Shown here piece by piece: positions 35,611 to 43,438 of a stretch of 64,000 nucleotides of DNA. Origin of the DNA: Polyangiaceae bacterium. GTDB taxonomy: Bacteria > Myxococcota_A > Polyangia > Polyangiales > Polyangiaceae. Positions within the stretch are counted from its first letter, which is position 1. Every line of letters starts with the position of its first letter. The stretch is from assembly GCA_041389725.1 (NCBI GenBank), contig JAWKRG010000007.1, positions 62,001 to 126,000 on the forward strand. The letters are read 5' to 3'. The translations under genes were made by a program, and so were the position numbers. The notes beneath the pieces were generated by a model, which was given only the letters and a program-made list of their open reading frames with translations, was not told where the DNA came from and made no database searches.

Positions 35611-36939
35611 CTAGTTGCACAAGTTGCTGCAAGCGCCGGGATCGGGGCGCCAGCGATGACATACTTCGCCCTCGGTGGCGGCCGACCGTTCTTCGAAGGT
35701 CAAAGCCTTGACACCCCACACGTCGTCCACGGCGCCGCAGTCGGTCTTGCCACCGAAGATCAGGGTCCGACCACACGTCGTGCCATACACCATGCTGTGT
35801 GCGCTGCGGCGTTCCGGAAGCGCGACCTTCACCTCGGTGAAGTCTGGCGGGAAGTTGCAGAAGTCCACGGGCTGGGTCTTGAGGGGATCTCCGAGGTCGA
35901 CCTGGGTCCAAGCCAGGCCGTCGGGCGCAAACCGCCACACGTCGTTGCGGTTGCCGAGCGTCGTGTCGTCATGGCCACCGAACAGCAGGTACTCGTCAGC
36001 AGCCGTGTCGTGGACGAGCCCTGCCCAGAAGCGCCCATCGGGGCCCGTGGCAAGTCCATCCGTCAACCGCGTCCAGGTGACAGTCTCTAGATCGAGCGCC
36101 CAGATGTCGCGCATGTACTGAATCGTGCCGCTGACCTGAAACTTGTCGGTGCCGCCGTAGATTACGAACCGGTCGCGCTTCGCGTCGTAGAGGCCCGCGT
36201 GAAACAGGCGCGCCGCCGGCAGCTCACCCGCAGGTGCGTGCTGCTGCCAACTGCCCGCCATCGGGTCGAAGCTCCACAGGTCACCGAGTGCGGTATAGGT
36301 GCTACCGCTGGTCGCCGAGTTGCCACCGTAGAGCCACAAGCGATGACGCTTGTCGTCCCACACCAGGGCAGCATTGACGCGGGGAGGCGGAGCTCCGGCG
36401 ACGGCAACCTGAGACCAGGTGCGTGCCGAGGTGTCGAAGGCCCACAGATCGTCATACAAGGTGTAGGGCGCGGTGCCGGCTGCAGCGGAGTCTCGATAGC
36501 GCCCACCGAACAGCCAAACCTTGCCGTCGCCGTAGGCGGCGTTGTGTCGGCCGCGGGGCGACGGGCCGCCCCCCTGCACCTGCGTCCACTTGCCGCAGGG
36601 GTCATCGAAGATCCAAGTCTCGCCGTTGTACTGGGGAGGCGGGAACTCGCACTGCTTGGGCGTCGCGTTGGTGCCGCCGAACACGATCATCTCCAAACGG
36701 TCCTGCGCGTAGACCGCAGAATGCTCGCTGACGCGGAACGGGCGATCTAGTCCGAGGGGGTCGCAGCGCTGCGGCGAGGGATCACAGCTCGCGGTCTGTC
36801 CAGCGCTTCCACCTTGGGCGCCCGCGCCAGCGTTGCCGCCACCGCCCGCGCCGTCGGACGATTCACTCGAACAACCGCTAGCAAGGACGGACGGGCCGAT
36901 TGAGAGCATGAAGGCAGCAGCGGTCAGGCGTCGAAGCAT
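35611..36939 (-). CDS. Kelch/galactose-oxidase-type propeller lipoprotein
   Basis: The protein has 442 residues from ATG 36939, with lipobox ASGC near Cys23. Short Gly/Ala linker, then at least six kelch-type blades with the hallmark ..D.W.F......W.......P..R....... pattern (DDLWAFDTSARTWSQV; LGDLWSFDPMAGSWQQH; RDIWALDLETVTWTRL). The copper ligands of galactose oxidase are not evident, so it is probably a binding propeller, not an oxidase. First gene of a two-gene lipoprotein operon; divergent from another linker lipoprotein. Confidence 0.85.
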   Translation of the reverse strand: MLRRLTAAAFMLSIGPSVLASGCSSESSDGAGGGGNAGAGAQGGSAGQTASCDPSPQRCDPLGLDRPFRVSEHSAVYAQDRLEMIVFGGTNATPKQCEFPPPQYNGETWIFDDPCGKWTQVQGGGPSPRGRHNAAYGDGKVWLFGGRYRDSAAAGTAPYTLYDDLWAFDTSARTWSQVAVAGAPPPRVNAALVWDDKRHRLWLYGGNSATSGSTYTALGDLWSFDPMAGSWQQHAPAGELPAARLFHAGLYDAKRDRFVIYGGTDKFQVSGTIQYMRDIWALDLETVTWTRLTDGLATGPDGRFWAGLVHDTAADEYLLFGGHDDTTLGNRNDVWRFAPDGLAWTQVDLGDPLKTQPVDFCNFPPDFTEVKVALPERRSAHSMVYGTTCGRTLIFGGKTDCGAVDDVWGVKALTFEERSAATEGEVCHRWRPDPGACSNLCN

Positions 36940-37057
36940 GGGGCGGCAGCTTATCAGGTTGGCGGAAACGTCAAGGCGCCTTGGGGGCGTAGCCGCCACA
37001 CCCGACGCGTTTTCCACGAGGAACAGCGATGCTTTCGGCTATCATCGTGGGACCCTC

Positions 37058-37885
37058 ATGAAGAAGACGGGACAGCTTGCATTGATCTTGTTGTGCAGCG
37101 CGGCGGCAGTGGCGGCGTGCGGTGGGGATGATGACTCGGGCCTCGGCTCCGGCGGAAGTGGCGCAGTCGGCGCGGCAACCAGCGGAGGCAGCGGTGGTTT
37201 TGGCGCCAACTTCGGCGGCACCAGTTCCGGCGGCACGAATTCCGGCGGCGCGAGCTCAGGCGGAGTCGGCAACGTAGGCGGGTCCCTCGGCGGAGGTGCG
37301 GGCTCCAGCGGGACGGGGGGCACCGACGGTGGGGCGGGGAATCCCTCGGGTGGAACGTCCTCGGGTGGAACGTCCTCGGGTGGGTCGTCGTCTGGTGGAG
37401 CTTCCGGAACCGGCGGCGCGTCGTCGGGCGGAACGTCCTCGGGCGGAGCGGCCTCCGGCGGTACGTCGTCGGGCGGCGCCTCGTCAGGTGGAACCGGTGG
37501 CGCGGCTTCCGGCGGCACAGGCGGAACTGGCGGCGCGCTGAACTTGGGGCCAGTGCAGTGCCGGGGCAACTCGGACTGTCCCGCTTCGCTGACCTGCAGC
37601 ATGAGCGCGCCAGGTGGATTCTGTTTGGGCTGCGGAAACTCCACGCAGTGCCCAGCCAATTTCGACAACTGCACCGTGGCGTCGTGCTCGAACGACTGCA
37701 TGACGGACGCGGACTGCAACATCGGGCTGCGCTGCAGCAATGCCAACCGCTGCATCCTGCGCAGCTGTCCCTGTCCCGCGCCCTACGTCTGCGACGGCGG
37801 ATTCTGTCGGCGACCCGCATGTGGCGCTGGCAACAGCTGCCCGTCGCCGCTCACGTGCAAGAGCGGCTACTGCGTCGAGCCGTAG
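37058..37885 (+). CDS. Gly/Ser-linker lipoprotein with Cys-rich head
   Basis: The protein has 275 residues from ATG 37058, with lipobox VAAC. The linker (~25-170) is long and built from SSGGTSSGGA-type units, with near-identical 15-bp DNA repeats around 37345-37395. The ~105-residue head has about 20 cysteines in a C..N.DC......C pattern (RGNSDCPASLTC, DADCNIGLRC), recalling Dickkopf-like disulfide modules. Function unknown. A strong hairpin follows 80 bp after the stop. Confidence 0.7.
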   Translation: MKKTGQLALILLCSAAAVAACGGDDDSGLGSGGSGAVGAATSGGSGGFGANFGGTSSGGTNSGGASSGGVGNVGGSLGGGAGSSGTGGTDGGAGNPSGGTSSGGTSSGGSSSGGASGTGGASSGGTSSGGAASGGTSSGGASSGGTGGAASGGTGGTGGALNLGPVQCRGNSDCPASLTCSMSAPGGFCLGCGNSTQCPANFDNCTVASCSNDCMTDADCNIGLRCSNANRCILRSCPCPAPYVCDGGFCRRPACGAGNSCPSPLTCKSGYCVEP

Positions 37886-37965
37886 CCAGGCGCCATCTTC
37901 CGGCCTGAACCCGCTCCCAACCGCCAAGAGCGCCACGAGCGCCGCGGGGCGCCACGATTGGCTCG

Positions 37966-37991
37966 TGTGTTGCTGCACTAGCAGCAACACA
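37966..37991. terminator. Strong 11-bp hairpin between convergent genes
   Basis: A perfect 11-bp inverted repeat (TGTGTTGCTGC, loop ACTA, GCAGCAACACA) lies between the convergent stop codons at 37885 and 38029. It is the best hairpin in the window and would work on both strands. No T-tract. Confidence 0.65.
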
Positions 37992-38028
37992 GTCGCGCTT
38001 TCGCAACCGGCGAGGCGACAGCGTACTG

Positions 38029-38838
38029 CTAGGGGATCTGCAGTCCGCCCGAAACGTTGACCTCCTGGCCCGTGACGTAGTCGGAGAGCGGCGAAGCAAA
38101 GAACAGCACGACTCGAGCCACGTCTTCGGGCGTGCCGAAACGCGCGAAGGGAATACGCCCCAGGGTGGCTTGCCGCTGCGCCTCGGGAATACCGGTCTCG
38201 GCGCCTGGCGCCTTGGCCGCCGTCATTCGGGTCTCGGTGAATCCCGGCGCGACGGCGTTCACGCACACGCGATAGCGACCCCACTCTTGGGCGATCACGC
38301 GCGTCAGACCCACGTTGCCCATCTTGGCCGCCGCATAGTTCGCCTGGCCGGGATTGCCGCGGATCGCTGCGGTCGAGAAGAAATTGACGATCTTGCGCAC
38401 GCGTTGGACTTCGCCGTGCTCGTCGAGTTCACGCTTGGCTTCGTCGCGCAGGTAGGGAGCCGCCGAACGAATGCAGTTGAAGGTGCCCTTCAGGTTGACG
38501 TCGAGCACCAGGGACCAGTCCTCGTCGCTCATCTTGTGACTCATCCGATCGCGGGTCACCCCCGCGTTGTTGACCAGCACATCGAGACCGCCGAAGGTCT
38601 GCTTGGCCGTTCGCATCAGCTCGTCGGTGTACGCGGGGTCCGTCACGCTTCCGAGGGAAACGACGCTCGCACCGGCACGGATTCCTTCGCAAGCGTCGCG
38701 TGCTTCTCGGGCGGGAGCATCGTCCAGATCATTGATCACGACCCTCGCCCCCTCGCGTACGAAGAGTTCGGCAATGGCTCGACCAATGCCGCGACCTGCT
38801 CCGGTCACGACGGCCACTCGATCCGTCATGAGTTCCAT
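38029..38838 (-). CDS. Short-chain dehydrogenase/reductase (FabG-like)
   Basis: The protein has 269 residues. It has the cofactor motif TGAGRGIG (12-19), NNAG near 90, and the catalytic set N114, S155, Y168 and K172. The layout is that of classical SDRs such as 3-oxoacyl-ACP reductases. A ~15-residue insert (RDEAKRELDEHGEVQRVRK) before the catalytic Ser strand is longer than in most FabG proteins and is seen in multifunctional-enzyme-type SDRs. Likely NADP(H) use from the FabG-like context. It follows the M28 peptidase gene by 63 bp. Confidence 0.9.
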   Translation of the reverse strand: MELMTDRVAVVTGAGRGIGRAIAELFVREGARVVINDLDDAPAREARDACEGIRAGASVVSLGSVTDPAYTDELMRTAKQTFGGLDVLVNNAGVTRDRMSHKMSDEDWSLVLDVNLKGTFNCIRSAAPYLRDEAKRELDEHGEVQRVRKIVNFFSTAAIRGNPGQANYAAAKMGNVGLTRVIAQEWGRYRVCVNAVAPGFTETRMTAAKAPGAETGIPEAQRQATLGRIPFARFGTPEDVARVVLFFASPLSDYVTGQEVNVSGGLQIP

Positions 38839-38901
38839 GCTCGACTTCCTTTCGCTTTGTCACGCCCGCCGCGGCGATGCCCGTCACGGGACCACGGTAC
38901 T

Positions 38902-39936
38902 TCAGCGGTCCTTCTGCGCCAGCTCAATCACTTTCTCCAAGCCACGCACCACCCGCGCCAAGCGCTGGAAATCGAGTTCCGCGATTCGGTCCGTGGCTTG
39001 GTGATAGTGGGGATTGCGAAAGGGTGCCGTGTCCGTGACCATGATCGCCGGAATGTCCTGTTGCCAGAAGGCCCAATGATCGGACCAGCCGATACCCGGT
39101 AGCAGGTCGGGCAGCGCGGCGCCTTCACTGGGAAACGGCTCGGCAGCGCGAAAAGCCTCGACCGAACTTCGAACCAGATCCCGCGAGCGCATGTTGCCCA
39201 CGAACGCCACGAAATTGCCGGTGCTCGGGTAGAGCAAGTGCAGCGGGGCGGGATAGCGCTGGCTGCCCGGCGCGTCCGAGTAGTAGCCAAGGGTCTCCAA
39301 ACTGAGCATTCCCTGGATCTCGGCCTTTCGTTCGCGGAGCAGGTTCAACGCGCGCACGCTTCCCATCTGAGGCCCCTGGAACCAGGGCGGCTCTTCGTTG
39401 GCGAAGGCGACGAACACGAGGGAACGCTGGCGGGGGCGCTTTGCGAAGCGGCGCGCCAAGGCCAATAGCGCAGCCACGCCCGTCGCGTTGTCGTCTGCAC
39501 CGGGCGTGCCGATCGCCGAATCGTAGTGAGCGCCCACCACGAAGATCGCGGGGGCAGGACCCGGTGCATAGGCGAGGATGTTTTGGCACTGCACACCGTT
39601 GGTGTCGAACTGCTGGCGCTCCGTGTACAGCCCGGTGGCGTTGAACTGGTCGAAGACCCAGTCCGCAGCGCGCCTGAGCGCTTCGGGCCTGCCGACGTTT
39701 CGCTCTCCGATCTGCCCACTCAGATGCTCGGTGTCGCGCCGCAGTTCGCCCGCTAGACCTTCGGTCGCGGCGTCCAAGGCGGGCAGTGGCCCACGGTGGC
39801 TATCGAGGGGCATGCGTGTTCCGAACAGCACCACCGCGAGTACGAACAAGACGGCGCTTGCTGCGAGCAGCGCGAGGCCGCGCCAGCCAAGCAATCGTCG
39901 CAGGCGGGTGCGCGTCTTCGCTGCCACAATTGTCAT
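38902..39936 (-). CDS. Membrane-anchored M28-family aminopeptidase
   Basis: The protein has 344 residues from ATG 39936. One N-terminal membrane helix (~20-40) follows an Arg-rich start, so the catalytic part faces the periplasm. The M28 metal site is visible: HYD (H137, D139), GADDNATG (D148), NEE (E181, E182) and a late SDHWAFWQ histidine. Two-zinc aminopeptidase activity is expected. Possibly co-transcribed with the SDR gene. Confidence 0.9.
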   Translation of the reverse strand: MTIVAAKTRTRLRRLLGWRGLALLAASAVLFVLAVVLFGTRMPLDSHRGPLPALDAATEGLAGELRRDTEHLSGQIGERNVGRPEALRRAADWVFDQFNATGLYTERQQFDTNGVQCQNILAYAPGPAPAIFVVGAHYDSAIGTPGADDNATGVAALLALARRFAKRPRQRSLVFVAFANEEPPWFQGPQMGSVRALNLLRERKAEIQGMLSLETLGYYSDAPGSQRYPAPLHLLYPSTGNFVAFVGNMRSRDLVRSSVEAFRAAEPFPSEGAALPDLLPGIGWSDHWAFWQQDIPAIMVTDTAPFRNPHYHQATDRIAELDFQRLARVVRGLEKVIELAQKDR

Positions 39937-40116
39937 CGGGATCTGATCCTGCCGAGACGGCTCACCACGAGTCCAGGGCGAGCCTGGAAGAAATCTGCGC
40001 ACGGCACCAGTCGAAAGCGACCCTCGTCATGCGCCTGCCGCGTTTCCCGCAGGCCCGAGGGTAGTTTCGCACCCAAGCGGATTGACAGCCGGGGAGGACG
40101 CGGTCAGCGTTTGCGC

Positions 40117-41163
40117 ATGCGAACTTCGAGCTTCACTCTGGGCCTGATGGTGTCGGTATGCTGCGCGGGGCTTTCCCTTGGCGCATGCTCTTCGAGCGGT
40201 AGCGGCGGTGGCGGCGGCTCGCCGGGCACTGGCGGCAGCAACACCGGAGGCGTCGGTGCCTTCGGCGCGACGGGCGGCGTCGGTGCCACGGGCGGCGTCG
40301 GTGCCACGGGCGGCGTTGGCGCCACAGGCGGTGCGGGTGGTGCCAGCGGTTCTGGCGGCGCGAGTGGCGCGAGCGGCTCGGGAGGCGCTGGCGGCGGCAC
40401 CAGCGCGGATCACGTGCTCATCAGCGAGGTCGGCATCGAGCCCGGCGGCGCAGAGTTCGTCGAGATCTACAATCCCACGGCCGCAGCCGTTGACCTGACG
40501 AACTACTACCTCGCGGACAACTCCGCGTATCACAAGATGACGAGCGGGCCCTGGAACCCGGGAACCAACAATCCGGGCACGGACTGGCTCGTACAGTTCC
40601 CCGCCGGAACACAGATCGCGCCGGGAGCGGTGCTGGTCGTGGCGGGTGAACCCGCAGCCGGGAATGACGGCTACGAGACGATCTTCGGGAGTTGCCCGGA
40701 CTTCACGATGAACTCCACGGCAGCGCCACTCACCTGTGGCGGTGGCACGAAGCCAGCGATGCTCAACCCCACCAACGGTGGTGCGGGCACCGCCAAGGGC
40801 GGCTTCATCAGCAACAGCCGCGAGATGGTGGTGCTGTTCACCTGGGACGGTTCCTCCAATGCCGTGAAGGACGTGGACTACGTGACCTGGGGCGCGAGCT
40901 TCGACAACGACACTCGCATGGACAAGACCGGTATCACCCCCTACGTGGCTGACACCGCACGCGGCTCGCAGAAGGCGGCCGATCAAGGCACGTCACCCGG
41001 AGGCGGCGCCCCCTGGGCCATCCAGCGCTGCCAGCTGGAGCCCGCCGAGAAGACCTCCGGCGGCAACGGTCTGACCGGCCACGACGAGACCAGCGAGGAC
41101 ATGATGGCGTCCTTCACTAACGGCACGCCGTCCCCGGGCGCCAAGAATTCCTGCCTGCCCTGA
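40117..41163 (+). CDS. Gly-linker lipoprotein with a lamin-tail domain
   Basis: The protein has 348 residues from ATG 40117 (TTG 40111 is better spaced from GGAGG), with lipobox LGAC (Cys24). A linker rich in GGVGAT hexapeptides is followed by a lamin-tail domain (about 97-235: HVLISEVGIEPGG, FVEIYNPTAAAVDLTNYYL, PAGTQIAPGAVLVV). The C-terminal part has HDETSEDMMASF and GTPSPGAKN, which also recur in bacterial LTD proteins. Likely a surface adhesion or binding protein. The next lipoprotein starts 3 bp after its stop codon. Confidence 0.85.
   Translation: MRTSSFTLGLMVSVCCAGLSLGACSSSGSGGGGGSPGTGGSNTGGVGAFGATGGVGATGGVGATGGVGATGGAGGASGSGGASGASGSGGAGGGTSADHVLISEVGIEPGGAEFVEIYNPTAAAVDLTNYYLADNSAYHKMTSGPWNPGTNNPGTDWLVQFPAGTQIAPGAVLVVAGEPAAGNDGYETIFGSCPDFTMNSTAAPLTCGGGTKPAMLNPTNGGAGTAKGGFISNSREMVVLFTWDGSSNAVKDVDYVTWGASFDNDTRMDKTGITPYVADTARGSQKAADQGTSPGGGAPWAIQRCQLEPAEKTSGGNGLTGHDETSEDMMASFTNGTPSPGAKNSCLP
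40272..40325 (+). repeat. Three 18-bp tandem repeats coding for GGVGAT
   Basis: Two identical copies of GGGCGGCGTCGGTGCCAC and a third with two changes stand head to tail in the linker of the lamin-tail lipoprotein gene. In-frame, so slippage would only change linker length. Confidence 0.85.
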
Positions 41164-41166
41164 GCC

Positions 41167-41871
41167 ATGAACCCCTGGACCTCGGTGCTGGTCCTACTGC
41201 TCACTGCGAGCTGCGGCGCCAGCACCGAGAGTGATGACCGACGGGCGCCCGGCACCGTTGCGCTCGTCGGTGTGTGGCACAGCTGTGCAGCGCGCCTGTC
41301 TTTCGAGGCGGATGGCACGTGGACCTATCACGACGAAAAGGCGGGCTGCGACGCGAGCGGCAGCTGGCTGCTCGATGGAGATCGGGTCGATCTGAGCATA
41401 GCTCCTGGAAACTGTGAAAGCGCGCCCACGGCGGCGACGGGCGTACAGGTCGTGCGCAATCAAAGCACCCTGGCGCTCGTGTATCCCTCTGGAAAGATAG
41501 CGGCGTTCCTGGCGGACAGCGCACCTCGCACGCGCTATCGCCTGAGCGGTCAAGGCGGCGATCCGCCCGTGACGGGTGAATCCATCTTGCGCATCGTGGG
41601 CGATGATGCGAGCGGGTATCGCAGTGCCTGCTATTGGTCCGCGGACGGCGCCTGCGGCGGACTGCTTTCCTGCAACGGCAGTGTGGAGCAGTGGCAGGTG
41701 CAAGACCAGAGCTTGATCGCCAAGCTTGGCTGTGGGGGTGGCTGCCCTTGCGCAGCGATCCTCGAGGGCAAGGAAGATGCGGCCGGAGCGCTGAGCGGGA
41801 CGTTCCTGGGTGCCGACTGCAACCACACCTTCGAAGGCACCTTCCAGGCCGAACCGTTGAAGGAACCCTGA
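41167..41871 (+). CDS. Secreted lipoprotein of unknown function
   Basis: The protein has 234 residues with lipobox TASC (Cys16). The first half resembles a lipocalin-like or META-like small beta-barrel (VALVGVWHSCAARLSF, ADGTWTYHD, SGSWLLDGDRVDLS). The second half holds a Cys cluster (LGCGGGCPCAA) and another ..SGTFLGADCNHTFEGTF strand pair. It lies 3 bp behind the lamin-tail gene, so the two are probably translated together. Confidence 0.7.
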   Translation: MNPWTSVLVLLLTASCGASTESDDRRAPGTVALVGVWHSCAARLSFEADGTWTYHDEKAGCDASGSWLLDGDRVDLSIAPGNCESAPTAATGVQVVRNQSTLALVYPSGKIAAFLADSAPRTRYRLSGQGGDPPVTGESILRIVGDDASGYRSACYWSADGACGGLLSCNGSVEQWQVQDQSLIAKLGCGGGCPCAAILEGKEDAAGALSGTFLGADCNHTFEGTFQAEPLKEP

Positions 41872-41896
41872 GCTCGACCGCGTGGATTCCGACCGC

Positions 41897-42955
41897 TCAG
41901 TGCGTGAGCGCGGTACTTCCCACGTGCAACTCGACGTGGTCGTCGTGGGTGCGGCGCAACGCCAAGATGTCGGGCGCGTCCCGCCCTGCCGCCGCCGCGG
42001 GGCTCGAGGTCGTCGCGATCCACTGCACGTGCGGCAGGCAAGCCGAAAGGCGATCGAGCACCGCAGCCGCCAAACTGGGCTCCAAGCCCGAATCCACCTC
42101 GTCGATCATCACCACGCCCTCGCTGCTCGCCGGATCTTGGCCTGGATAGGCCGCCCACAGAGTTCGCACCGTCAGTGCAGCGAAGGCCACCAAGTGTCGA
42201 TAGGCTGTGGGGAGTTCGTCGAAACGACGGAGGCGCCCCGGCATCGCGCGAAAGGTCGGTTCCAAAGTCACGGCGTCGAGCCCTTCGTAGGCGTACTCGG
42301 TTCGCTCGAGGGAGGCCTGTACCGCCGCTCGCATGGCGCGCCCCAGCAGCTCCAGGCCGCGGCCGCGATCTGCGCCGCCGCTGGCGAGAGCAGCGGCGAT
42401 CTCCGCGTAGGCCAGCGCTTGTTTGATCTCCCGCGTAAGGTCGCCGCGGCTCGCGTCTTCGAAGGCGATGGCAGCGCGCACGTCGTAGCGCCCCACGCTG
42501 CGAGCTGGGGCGCTCAGGTTGAGGGGTGTGCGCGAGAACCAGCGCGTTGCCGGCAGCACCAGCAGGGCGAAACCACCTTCGCGGGCCCGCTTGTCGAAGT
42601 GTGCCTGCTCGCGGCGGCGAAGCACTTCGGCGTCATCGGCGTCGAAACCGCGCGCATAGCTCGTGGGTGTGCTCACGCGCAATGCGTGGGGCCGCTCTGG
42701 GTCATCCACTCCCAACCCCCAGTCCGTGATCACGAAGGGCAACGCTTCGGAGTCGTCGGTGTGTCCGAGGGCCGCGGTCACGACCGCGTTGCCGGGGCGC
42801 GTGTGGGCGATGGCCGATAGCAGCGTCGTCTTGCCCACACCCCCGGCCCCAACGATGACGGTCACCGCGCGTGGTGAGCCGCTTTCGTCGTAGAACGGGA
42901 ATACCTCGTCACGAAACGGACCCACGCCCACGAGCCGTGCGGAGAGCAACCGCAT
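41897..42955 (-). CDS. SMC/RecF-like AAA ATPase
   Basis: The protein has 352 residues from ATG 42955. It has Walker A GAGGVGKTT (36-44) and Walker B VVMIDEVDSGL near residue 285, a D-loop-like continuation and a later histidine-free switch region. The middle helices would form the coiled segment of a compact ABC-type AAA_21/RecF-like ATPase. No nuclease (TOPRIM) domain is attached and no nuclease gene is adjacent, so it is not evidently part of an OLD/Gabija-type system. Divergent from the SRPBCC gene with only 32 bp between starts. Confidence 0.8.
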   Translation of the reverse strand: MRLLSARLVGVGPFRDEVFPFYDESGSPRAVTVIVGAGGVGKTTLLSAIAHTRPGNAVVTAALGHTDDSEALPFVITDWGLGVDDPERPHALRVSTPTSYARGFDADDAEVLRRREQAHFDKRAREGGFALLVLPATRWFSRTPLNLSAPARSVGRYDVRAAIAFEDASRGDLTREIKQALAYAEIAAALASGGADRGRGLELLGRAMRAAVQASLERTEYAYEGLDAVTLEPTFRAMPGRLRRFDELPTAYRHLVAFAALTVRTLWAAYPGQDPASSEGVVMIDEVDSGLEPSLAAAVLDRLSACLPHVQWIATTSSPAAAAGRDAPDILALRRTHDDHVELHVGSTALTH

Positions 42956-42987
42956 GCACCAGATTGTGGCACAATCCGACGTCGCCC

Positions 42988-43416
42988 ATGCAAGTCCGAA
43001 CCGAGGTCGAGATTGCAGCACCGCCCGAGCGTGTCTGGGAAGTCCTGGTGGACTTCGCGCGCTATCCCGAGTGGAACCCCTTCATGGTGAAGATCGACGG
43101 AAGCCCGAAGGAGGGCGCCCAGTTGAACGTGCTGATGGCGCTACCCGATGGCAGCGAGCACCGCGTGCGCCCCACGCTGCTCAAGGTCGTGCCTGCGCGA
43201 GAACTACGCTGGGTAGGGCGCGTCGGTGCCGACTTCCTGCTGCGTGCAGAGCACTCCTTCGAACTTTCCTCGAACGACGGCGGGCACACGATCCTGCACC
43301 ACAACGAGGACTTCCGCGGCGTGCTCGTCAAGTTGATCACGCGGACGCTCGTGCACACTGCTCGCGCCTTCGTCGGCATGAACGAAGCGTTGAAGAAGCG
43401 TGTCGAGCAGTCGTGA
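42988..43416 (+). CDS. SRPBCC (START-like) domain protein
   Basis: The protein has 142 residues and is one complete SRPBCC domain, opening with MQVRTEVEIAAPPERVWEVL and a second motif YPEWNPF, both typical. A small hydrophobic ligand is expected. It starts 32 bp from the divergent AAA ATPase gene and may share a promoter region. A hairpin follows the stop. Confidence 0.88.
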   Translation: MQVRTEVEIAAPPERVWEVLVDFARYPEWNPFMVKIDGSPKEGAQLNVLMALPDGSEHRVRPTLLKVVPARELRWVGRVGADFLLRAEHSFELSSNDGGHTILHHNEDFRGVLVKLITRTLVHTARAFVGMNEALKKRVEQS

Positions 43417-43423
43417 GACTGCG

Positions 43424-43438
43424 GCGACGCGGCGTCGC
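43424..43438. terminator. Hairpin between convergent genes
   Basis: GCGACG / CGTCGC with a 3-base loop lies in the 21-bp gap between stop codons at 43416 and 43438. Candidate bidirectional terminator; no T-tract. Confidence 0.4.

Noticed and set aside
41897..43416. Gabija/OLD-like defence system
   Set aside because: The AAA ATPase has no TOPRIM or nuclease partner; its neighbour is a SRPBCC protein.
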